A DNA stretch of 36,804 bases from JAPLCX01 sp964460305 (lineage in GTDB: Bacteria; Auribacterota; Tritonobacteria; UBA1439). Shown here piece after piece: positions 30,526 to 36,804 of the stretch. The position numbers and the translations under genes were made by a program. The stretch lies in the NCBI GenBank assembly GCA_964460305.1, contig CAYWRA010000015.1:1-36804 (forward strand), read 5' to 3'. The notes beneath the pieces were generated by a model, which was not told where the DNA came from, searched no databases, and saw nothing but the letters and a program-made list of their open reading frames with translations. Position 1 is the stretch's first letter; each line of letters begins with the position of its first letter.

Positions 30526-31953
30526 TTACGGCTTCTTTGGCGATACCGGCGCCGGTGTTGACTCACCAGCTTGCACCCCAAAAACCAGACGCGAAATGCC
30601 ATCTCCCCACCTCCGCATGATATCGTTCGCGGAGATCAGCACCATCAGCGCGATAAAAATGGCGACGAATATGTTCTGCACCACCGTCATCGCCTTCATG
30701 CTCAGCGGCCTGCGCCTCACCCCCTCAATGAGGGCGATGAGTATATGCCCGCCGTCGAGCACCGGGATCGGCAACAGGTTGAGCACGGCCAAATTGACGC
30801 TGATGAACGCTATAACATAGAGGAATTGCAGGACGCCCGCCCTGGCCGAGTAGCTCATGATTTCGACGATGGCAATCGGCCCGGCGAGACCCCGGGGCGA
30901 GAGAGCGCGCGACATGAGCCCCTTTAAGGTGAGGTACATTTCGTGGATGTTACCGGCAACCTGTGAGAACGGGTTCCTGTGGAGATAGACCACCAGGCCG
31001 TTCGCCGCGAGATCGTCCATCGAAATATCCAACCGTGGGCTTATGCCGATCGCGGGGTAGCCGAGCGCGGGATTCCGTCGGGGGATCGCCGTAACGGCGA
31101 TGGGCTTCCCCCGGCGCAGTAGTTCGAGCGTAACCTGCGCCCCCTCATGCGATCTGATTATTTTCGTCAACTGTTCCCACGAGTAGATTTTTTCGCCCCC
31201 CGCTCCGACGATAAAATCATCATCCCTCACGCCGGCTGTTTCCGCCACGGACCCCTTCAGCACGTCCACCAAGATAAGGTCGCGCGGGAGTATACCGATT
31301 CGCCTGAGCCTGAGCTTTTCGTCCCTCTCGGGAACTATCCGTTTCGAAAGCCGCTCCCCCCCCCTCTCGAACGTGACGTCAACCGCCGGAAGGGTGGAAT
31401 AAACGATCGACTTGGTGACCTCTTCCCACCGCTCGACCGGGACACCGTCGATCTGGAGGACGCGATCGCCGGGTTTCAACCCCGCGCGCTCCGCCGGCGA
31501 ATGCTCAAGTACGCTCCCGATGACCGTGCTCGCCAGGCTCACGGGGGACGGGAAGCCGTGCAAATAGATCGCGCAGTAGATGAGGAACGCGCTCAAAAGA
31601 TTCATGAGCGGCCCGCTTGCGCACACCGCGAGCCTCGTTGCGATCGAGCTCGTATGGTACCCATCCTTTACGCTCCGAGGATCTATCCCATCCTCGAATT
31701 CCATACCCGCGAGCTTCACGTATCCGCCGACCAAGATAAGCGAGATGCGGTACTCGGTCTCCCCCTTCTTAAATCCCCATATCTTCGGGGGGAAACCGAT
31801 GGAGAACGCCTCCACCCGTATACCGCGCAGCTTGGCGACGATGAAGTGGCCCAGCTCATGAAGGAAGACAACCACTCCGAGCGCGACGATGCCCATGACG
31901 ACCGGTAAGACATGCGCCGAGCTCCAGTTAAAAAGCGCGAGTGCTCCGTTCAT
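30526..31953 (-). CDS. rseP: site-2 protease RseP
   Basis: Intramembrane zinc metalloprotease, 475 residues. It cleaves anti-sigma factors and remnant signal peptides. The active-site HELGH motif (residues 32-36, VVVFLHELGHFIVAKL) lies in the first helix. Two PDZ domains follow (about 130-215 and 220-300), with AERAGLKPGDRVLQIDG and GVRDDDFIVGAGGEKI. The third zinc ligand is in LLPIPVLDGGH, in a later helix. The start ATG 31953 has GGGAGGCGGC upstream and overlaps the dxr stop as ATGA. ispG follows downstream. Confidence 0.94.
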   Translation of the reverse strand: MNGALALFNWSSAHVLPVVMGIVALGVVVFLHELGHFIVAKLRGIRVEAFSIGFPPKIWGFKKGETEYRISLILVGGYVKLAGMEFEDGIDPRSVKDGYHTSSIATRLAVCASGPLMNLLSAFLIYCAIYLHGFPSPVSLASTVIGSVLEHSPAERAGLKPGDRVLQIDGVPVERWEEVTKSIVYSTLPAVDVTFERGGERLSKRIVPERDEKLRLRRIGILPRDLILVDVLKGSVAETAGVRDDDFIVGAGGEKIYSWEQLTKIIRSHEGAQVTLELLRRGKPIAVTAIPRRNPALGYPAIGISPRLDISMDDLAANGLVVYLHRNPFSQVAGNIHEMYLTLKGLMSRALSPRGLAGPIAIVEIMSYSARAGVLQFLYVIAFISVNLAVLNLLPIPVLDGGHILIALIEGVRRRPLSMKAMTVVQNIFVAIFIALMVLISANDIMRRWGDGISRLVFGVQAGESTPAPVSPKKP

Positions 31954-33092
31954 GCCGCCTCCCTTGCTTCGCGCCGCGCCCATGCGTCGGCGCTGAGTAT
32001 ATCCTCGACCGCTGGATGATCCACGCTCGTGTGCCCTCGCATCACTTCCTCCACCAGGCCCGTAATCCTGGCGAACCGGATCTCTCCAGCCAGGAATTTC
32101 TCAACCGCGATTTCATTGGCCGCGTTCAGCACGGCCGGTAACGTCCCACACACCGCCATAGCCTTCCTCGCAAGGCTGAGAGAGGGGAACCGAATGGGAT
32201 CCGGCTTCTCGAAGTGCAATGCCCGCATTTCGTCAATGCCGAGCGATCCCCAGCGCCCTACGGTCCTTTTCGGATAGAGGAGGGCGTACTGGATCGGGAT
32301 GCGCATGTCGGCGGGGCTCATCTGCGCGATGACCGATCCGTCCTCGAATTCCACGAGCGAATGCACCACGCTCTCTGGATGCACCGCAACGTCGATCCTT
32401 TCCGGCGCAACGCCGAAAAGCCACTGCGCCTCGATCATCTCGAGCGCCTTGTTCATCATCGTGGCAGAGTCTATCGTCACTTTCCTACCCATCTCCCATC
32501 GCGGATGTTTGAGCGCATCGCCTGGAGTCGCCCCAGCCATCTCCTCAAGAGACCATTTCCAGAACGGACCGCCCGACGCCGTGAGGATCAGGCGTTTCAC
32601 CTCACCGCGCGCCCCCGCCCTCAGGCACTGGTGGAGCGCGCTGTGCTCGCTGTCAATGGGCATGATCTCGACATTCCGCGCGGCCGCATCTCTCATAACG
32701 ACCTCGCCGCCGCAGGCGAGGACCTCCTTGTTGGCAAGGGCGATCGCCTTCCCAGCCCTGATCGCCTCGAGTGTCGGGACGAGACCGACCGCTCCCACGA
32801 TTGCGGAGACGACCGTGTCGGCCTCGCCCATCCGGGCGAGCCGAACCATCCCCTCGTTCCCCGCGAGCACCTCGACCTTGCCGGCAATCTGCTCACGCAG
32901 CTCCCGCGCTTTCGATTCGTCGCTCACGGCGACCAGGAGCGGATGGAACCGCTCGATCTGCTCGCGGAGCGCAGCAATGTTTCCTCGCGCCCCGAGCCCC
33001 ACCACGCGCAGCTCGTTGGGAAACGCGGCGGCCACATCGAGGGTGCTCACGCCTATCGAACCGGTCGAACCGAGGACGACGATCTTTTTCAT
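31950..33092 (-). CDS. dxr: 1-deoxy-D-xylulose 5-phosphate reductoisomerase
   Basis: NADPH-dependent first committed enzyme of the MEP pathway (DXP to MEP), 380 residues. The N-terminal Rossmann domain opens with KKIVVLGSTGSIGVSTLDV. The catalytic domain has GEVVMRDAAARN, DSEHSALHQCL, ASGGPFW and the metal/substrate segment DSATMMNKALEMIEAQWLF. The C-terminal helical domain is complete. The start ATG 33092 overlaps the cdsA stop (ATGA), and the stop overlaps the rseP start in the same way. An open frame continues to 33539 but only overlaps cdsA. Confidence 0.96.
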   Translation of the reverse strand: MKKIVVLGSTGSIGVSTLDVAAAFPNELRVVGLGARGNIAALREQIERFHPLLVAVSDESKARELREQIAGKVEVLAGNEGMVRLARMGEADTVVSAIVGAVGLVPTLEAIRAGKAIALANKEVLACGGEVVMRDAAARNVEIMPIDSEHSALHQCLRAGARGEVKRLILTASGGPFWKWSLEEMAGATPGDALKHPRWEMGRKVTIDSATMMNKALEMIEAQWLFGVAPERIDVAVHPESVVHSLVEFEDGSVIAQMSPADMRIPIQYALLYPKRTVGRWGSLGIDEMRALHFEKPDPIRFPSLSLARKAMAVCGTLPAVLNAANEIAVEKFLAGEIRFARITGLVEEVMRGHTSVDHPAVEDILSADAWARREAREAA

Positions 33093-33916
33093 CTGGTAAA
33101 TACCAGGTAGACGTAGAGGGCGGGGAGCGTCAGTAGCAAGCTGTCGAGGACGTCGAGCAAACCGCCGATGCCAGGGATGGAGCCGCTCGAATCCTTCAGA
33201 TTCGCATCGCGCTTGAGCATCGACTCCGAAAGGTCGCCCACCTGGCCTATGACGTTGAGCAGCGCCCCCAGGCCGAGCGCGGCCGGAAGGGACAACGCGC
33301 AGGGAAACCATCTCCAGACGATGAGGCTCGCCAGGATGCCGCCGGCGAGATTCCCGGCGGCCCCTTCCCACGTCTTCTTGGGGCTGATGCGCGGGATGAG
33401 CTTGTGGGTCCCAATGGCGCTCCCCACCACGTAGGCGAGCATGTCGCCGCCCTTGACGATGAGAAAGAGAGCGAAGACGAACCAACGCCCGTCCAAGCCC
33501 GGGTAGTACATCACCTTGAAGATAAACGACCAGAGCCACGCAACGTATACGTAGCCCGACAAGATACCGGAGATGTTCCCCACGGCCCGCTGCGAATCGC
33601 GCTCGAAAGCCTGGAGTATGAACAGGCCGATGATAAGCACGACCGCGGCGATATACTCCAGGCCGTCATTGCCATGGGGGAAATAGCTGTCGAAAAAAAC
33701 CGTGGAAACGTATATCAATGCTGCCAATGCGCCGTAGAACTTACAAACCTTCATCCCCTTCGCTTCGAGCATCCGGAAATATTCGAGCGTGCCGCCGAGG
33801 GCAAGGAGATTGCCTACCGTGAAGGTCACGATCGCGGCCGGGCCGCGACAGAACCAGACGGAGAAAATCAGTATGCCGACGAGCAAAATCGCGCTGCCTG
33901 TCCTCAATAAGAACAT
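33089..33916 (-). CDS. cdsA: phosphatidate cytidylyltransferase
   Basis: Integral membrane enzyme, CTP + phosphatidate to CDP-diacylglycerol, 275 residues with seven to eight hydrophobic segments. The signature region SMLKRDANLKDSSGSIPGIGGLLDVLDS keeps the KR and KD residues and the final Asp. It has Ile instead of the His of PGHGG, and Val instead of the Arg before the final LDS. The ISPKKTWEG motif is present. It lies between uppS and dxr, which it overlaps by four bases. The spacer to uppS contains three stem-loops. Confidence 0.92.
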   Translation of the reverse strand: MFLLRTGSAILLVGILIFSVWFCRGPAAIVTFTVGNLLALGGTLEYFRMLEAKGMKVCKFYGALAALIYVSTVFFDSYFPHGNDGLEYIAAVVLIIGLFILQAFERDSQRAVGNISGILSGYVYVAWLWSFIFKVMYYPGLDGRWFVFALFLIVKGGDMLAYVVGSAIGTHKLIPRISPKKTWEGAAGNLAGGILASLIVWRWFPCALSLPAALGLGALLNVIGQVGDLSESMLKRDANLKDSSGSIPGIGGLLDVLDSLLLTLPALYVYLVFTR

Positions 33917-33932
33917 ACGCTCACCATATTAG

Positions 33933-34043
33933 CCTGATCTATTCATCAACCTTGCTCGGTTGATGAAAATCTTACCGTGGCGCAAATAGTTACGCAAAAC
34001 TGCCAACATTCCGCACCAGACTGGTCGGTGCGGGGCTAACCCC
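33933..34043. other. three consecutive stem-loops between uppS and cdsA
   Basis: TTCATCAACC (33942-33951) pairs with GGTTGATGAA (33958-33967) over 10 bp. CCGCACC (34011-34017) pairs with GGTGCGG (34027-34033). GGGG-CTAA-CCCC (34032-34043) overlaps the latter. The first stem contains the 19-bp repeat CCTGATCTATTCATCAACC also found at 16957. None is followed by a U-run. Confidence 0.45.
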
Positions 34044-34094
34044 GGACCGTAGGGTGAATTATTCAGGTTAGCAATCCAGCTATCGAGAAAATAA

Positions 34095-34880
34095 TCACTC
34101 ATCTCTTTGGAGTTTGGGATTTGGGATTTGGGATTTGGCATCACCCACTCCCCCGAACCTCCGCTCCCGCCCCTGATAGTCGAGGATGGCCTGTACGAAG
34201 TGCGGCCTGCGAAAGTCGGGCCAGTAGACGGGGGTCACGTAAAGCTCGGCGTAGGATATCTGCCAGAGCATGAAATTGCTCACGCGCATCTCGCCGCTCG
34301 TGCGAATGAGCAGGTCGGGATCCGGCATTTCAGCCGTCGACAGGCTCGCGGAGATCAGCGCCTCATCCACATCCTCGGGCCTGAGCTCGCCACGCGCGCT
34401 TTTCGCACAGAGGGCGCGCACCGCGTCCGTAATCTCGCTCCTCGCCCCGTAGTTCAGGGCGAGCACGAGGGTCAAGCCCGTATTCCCGGAGGTCCCCCTG
34501 ACCGCCTTCTCTATCGCGCGTTGAACGTCCTCGGGCAAACCATCAATCCTCCCGATCGCCCTCAGGCGGACGTTATTCCGGTTGAGCTCGCGCTCCTCTT
34601 TCTTCAAAAACCGCTTGAGGAGGCTCATGAGCGACGAGACCTCGCGCCGCGGCCTTTTCCAATTATCCACCGAAAATGAGTAGAGGGTGAGATAGGAAAC
34701 GCCGAGCTCTCCGGCCGCCCGAACGACCTCGCGTATCGAATTGACCCCCGCCCAGTGCCCTCTGATCCGTGACAGGCCGTGTTCCTTCGCCCACCTGCCG
34801 TTCCCGTCCATGATGATGGCAACGTGCGCCGGGATTCGCTCGCGGCTGAGGCGATTTTCCGCTCCAGGACTGCTCTTCAT
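34095..34880 (-). CDS. uppS: undecaprenyl diphosphate synthase
   Basis: cis-Prenyltransferase that makes the C55 carrier lipid for peptidoglycan and other glycans, 261 residues. Conserved features are PAHVAIIMDGNGRWAKE (catalytic Asp25), RGHWAG, TLYSFSVDNWKRP, LNYGARSEI and the C-terminal DLLIRTSGEMRVSNFMLWQ with YWPDF. The family normally ends shortly after RRFGG. Here a tail ending KSQIPNPKLQRDE is encoded by a GGGATTT array. It lies between clpX and cdsA in the common uppS-cdsA-dxr order. Confidence 0.95.
   Translation of the reverse strand: MKSSPGAENRLSRERIPAHVAIIMDGNGRWAKEHGLSRIRGHWAGVNSIREVVRAAGELGVSYLTLYSFSVDNWKRPRREVSSLMSLLKRFLKKEERELNRNNVRLRAIGRIDGLPEDVQRAIEKAVRGTSGNTGLTLVLALNYGARSEITDAVRALCAKSARGELRPEDVDEALISASLSTAEMPDPDLLIRTSGEMRVSNFMLWQISYAELYVTPVYWPDFRRPHFVQAILDYQGRERRFGGVGDAKSQIPNPKLQRDE
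34114..34137 (+). repeat. GGGATTT heptad array at uppS 3' end
   Basis: Three GGGATTT units (G-runs 34116-34118, 34123-34125, 34130-34132) encode the extra C-terminal residues of UppS on the minus strand. Confidence 0.8.
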
Positions 34881-34953
34881 AGACCACGCTACAACGTTAA
34901 CCGATTAGCTGCCGGCAGGGAGGGAATAGACGGGCAAAGCGGGCGCCATACCC

Positions 34954-36204
34954 TCAGGCGCTCTTCCTCCCCTTCTGAACGTACTCCATAACGGGCTCGC
35001 CATTGCCTCTCACCGCATCCTCGGTGATCGTACAGCTCGCGAGGCCGCTCTGCGAGGGCACCTCATACATGACATCCAGCATTATCTCCTCGATCATCAA
35101 CCTGAGGGCGCGCGCTCCGGTTCCCTTCGATATCGCCCGGCGGGCAAGCTCCCGGAGCGCGCCAGGGGTGAACGTTAGTTGGACCCCCTCCATTGCGAGC
35201 AGCGCTTTATACTGCCGCACGATGGCGTTGCGAGGCTCGGTGAGTATAGTGACCATCTCATCTTCCCCGAGCGCCGAGAGCGATGCGACCACCGCCATGC
35301 GCCCGACGAATTCCGGGATCATTCCGTACTCTATAAGGTCCTCCGGCTGGACGTGCGAGAGGAGCTCGCCCCGCTGCCGTTCGTTCTTACCCGCGGGCTT
35401 CACGCCGAAACCGACCCTTTTCCTCCCCAGCCGCCTGGCGACGATCTCCTCAAGGCCGTGGAACGCCCCTCCACACACGAAAAGAACGTTCGTCGTATCG
35501 ACGGCGATGTACTCCTGTTGCGGATGCTTGCGCCCGCCCTTCGGGGGCACGTTTGCCACGGTCCCCTCGATGATCTTCAACAGCGCTTGCTGCACGCCCT
35601 CGCCGGAGACGTCCCTCGTGATCGACACGTTGCTCACCGTTCTCCGTATCTTGTCGATCTCGTCGATGTACACAATGCCCCGCTCGGCCCAGGAGGCATC
35701 GTAGCTCGCCGCCTGGAGCAGGCGCAGGATCACGTTCTCCACGTCCTCTCCGACATAGCCGGCCTCCGTAAGCGTCGTGGCATCGGAGATGCTGAATGGG
35801 ACGTTAAGGATCTTGGCCAGGGTCTTTGCGAACAGCGTCTTCCCGGAGCCCGTCGGGCCGATGAGCAAGATGTTGCTCTTCTCCAGCTCGACTTCGGATT
35901 TGGTCTTTTCGTGCGTGAGCCGCTTGAAATGGTTGTGGACGGCGACCGATATAGAACGCTTGGGCCTCTCCTGGCCGACCACGTACTCGTCCAGTTGGCG
36001 CTTGATCTCAACGGGCTTGGGGACCTTCAACCGCCGCGGCTCGGGGGGCTGGGCCAGGAAGTTCCTGCACAACTCGACGCACCGATCGCATATGTTCGCC
36101 CCCGGACCGGCGATGAGCTTCCCAACCATCCTTCGCTCGCGTCCGCAGAACGAACAGCACGCCGTTTCCGCACTCTCCAAAGTCCCACGCGTCTTACTTG
36201 CCAC
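34954..36204 (-). CDS. clpX: ATP-dependent Clp protease ATP-binding subunit ClpX
   Basis: AAA+ unfoldase that feeds substrates to ClpP, 416 residues. The N-terminal zinc-binding domain uses Cys17, Cys20, Cys39 and Cys42 (CSFC, CDRC). The AAA+ core has Walker A GPTGSGKT (about 116-123), pore loop GYVGED, Walker B VYIDEIDK, the RKH loop GGRKHPQQEYIA, and sensor 2 TGARALR. The GTG start at 36204 lies inside the clpP 3' end (11-base overlap) and has AAGGAG seven bases upstream, so it is probably coupled to clpP translation. Confidence 0.96.
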   Translation of the reverse strand: MASKTRGTLESAETACCSFCGRERRMVGKLIAGPGANICDRCVELCRNFLAQPPEPRRLKVPKPVEIKRQLDEYVVGQERPKRSISVAVHNHFKRLTHEKTKSEVELEKSNILLIGPTGSGKTLFAKTLAKILNVPFSISDATTLTEAGYVGEDVENVILRLLQAASYDASWAERGIVYIDEIDKIRRTVSNVSITRDVSGEGVQQALLKIIEGTVANVPPKGGRKHPQQEYIAVDTTNVLFVCGGAFHGLEEIVARRLGRKRVGFGVKPAGKNERQRGELLSHVQPEDLIEYGMIPEFVGRMAVVASLSALGEDEMVTILTEPRNAIVRQYKALLAMEGVQLTFTPGALRELARRAISKGTGARALRLMIEEIMLDVMYEVPSQSGLASCTITEDAVRGNGEPVMEYVQKGRKSA

Positions 36205-36802
36205 CGCCGAGCTCCTTCTGGGATACGATCACCTGATCGACGAGTCCGTACTCCTTGGCCTCTGCGGGGGACATGTAGAAATCCCTGTCGGTATCACGGG
36301 AGATCGTCTCAAGGCTCTTGCCCGTGTGGTGTGCGAGTAACTCATTTATCTTCTCCCTTAGTCTCAGGATCTCTTTCGCCTGGATGCTGATGTCCGCGGC
36401 GGCCCCTTGAACGCCGCCCCACGGCTGGTGGATCATGAGCCGCGCGTGGGGGAGCGAATAGCGCTTTCCCTTCGTCCCCGCGGCCAGGAGTAACGCCGCC
36501 ATGCTCGACGCCTGCCCTACGCAGTAGGTATTGACGTCGCACTTTACGAACTGAATCGTGTCATAGATCGCGAGGCCCGCCGTCACAGCGCCTCCCGGCG
36601 AGTTGATATAAAGATTGATGTCCTTGTCAGGATCCTCCATTTGGAGAAAGAGCATCTGCGCCACCACGAGATTGGACACGTTGTCATCAATCGCCGCGCC
36701 GATAAAAATGATGCGGTCTTTAAGAAGACGCGAATAGATATCGTATGCCCTCTCGTAGCGGCCGGTTGTTTCAACGACCATCGGTATAAGATGGTTGTTC
36801 AT
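36194..36802 (-). CDS. clpP: ATP-dependent Clp protease proteolytic subunit
   Basis: Serine peptidase forming the 14-mer ClpP chamber, 202 residues. The catalytic triad is Ser100 (GQASSMA), His125 (MIHQPWGG) and Asp174 (DTDRDFYM), with the same spacing as the E. coli enzyme. INSPGGAVTAGLAIYD is the conserved oxyanion region. The N-terminus may be processed before the MVVETTGR segment. The ATG is only two bases from the end of the window, so the upstream region and ribosome site cannot be seen. clpX overlaps its 3' end. Confidence 0.95.
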   Translation of the reverse strand: MNNHLIPMVVETTGRYERAYDIYSRLLKDRIIFIGAAIDDNVSNLVVAQMLFLQMEDPDKDINLYINSPGGAVTAGLAIYDTIQFVKCDVNTYCVGQASSMAALLLAAGTKGKRYSLPHARLMIHQPWGGVQGAAADISIQAKEILRLREKINELLAHHTGKSLETISRDTDRDFYMSPAEAKEYGLVDQVIVSQKELGGGK

Positions 36803-36804
36803 AA

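Noticed and set aside
33093..33539. N-terminal extension of dxr into cdsA
   Set aside because: Dxr begins with its Rossmann motif at 33092, and the extra sequence is cdsA read in another frame.
35179..36390. Plus-strand open frame of about 400 codons opposite clpX and clpP
   Set aside because: Both minus-strand genes are unmistakable, and the opposite frame has no recognisable features.

Overview
The window is a GC-rich stretch of a diderm (Gram-negative-type) bacterial genome. It carries Mla/MCE lipid transport, ExbB/ExbD/TolB, the MEP isoprenoid genes dxr and ispG, and RseP. No rRNA, tRNA, CRISPR array, integrase or transposase was seen. The gene set, together with intergenic spacers full of short dispersed repeats, suggests an uncultured lineage of the PVC/Omnitrophota type. 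This placement is tentative because no marker phylogeny was possible. A run of 10 N at 17310-17319 shows this is a draft assembly, probably a metagenome bin.

Nearly everything is read from the minus strand; the one plus-strand gene is a GNAT acetyltransferase at 28658-29293. From right to left, in the direction of transcription, the layout is as follows. (1) clpP and clpX overlap. They are followed by the envelope and isoprenoid run uppS - cdsA - dxr - rseP - ispG, in which cdsA/dxr and dxr/rseP overlap by ATGA. (2) exbB - exbD - TonB/TolA-like - tolB is a Tol-type energised envelope complex with a good sigma70-like promoter. (3) A ribbon-helix-helix regulator too short for ordinary ORF calling lies behind a strong promoter with repeated operator-like boxes. 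It is followed by an ATP-grasp ligase, a GNAT acetyltransferase and a lysine 2,3-aminomutase. This is the best candidate for an undescribed small-molecule pathway. (4) A small exported protein has its own intrinsic terminator. (5) Two tandem mlaE permeases precede mlaF and mlaD (mlaD is broken by the N gap), then a GT-B glycosyltransferase and rnc. (6) The branched-chain amino acid cluster is ilvD - (four-helix-bundle gene) - ilvB - ilvN - ilvC - leuA. (7) The left end holds an orphan prepilin peptidase, a histidine kinase/response regulator pair, a TPR protein and a large alpha/beta hydrolase.

The pathways fit together as follows. IlvB/N, IlvC and IlvD make the branched keto acids and LeuA starts the leucine branch. 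Dxr and IspG make isoprenoid precursors that UppS turns into the undecaprenyl carrier. CdsA makes CDP-diacylglycerol, Mla moves phospholipids, Tol/ExbBD powers envelope work, and RseP and ClpXP handle proteolysis.

The spacers hold at least six families of short dispersed repeats. One is a GGGATTT heptad array with potential to form G-quadruplexes. It occurs at gene boundaries and encodes the same peptide tail, KSQIPNPK, at the C-termini of three unrelated enzymes (IlvC, IlvN, UppS). Several start codons were moved from the longest ORF to an internal start, because the longer reading begins inside such a repeat or because a Shine-Dalgarno sequence points to the internal start.
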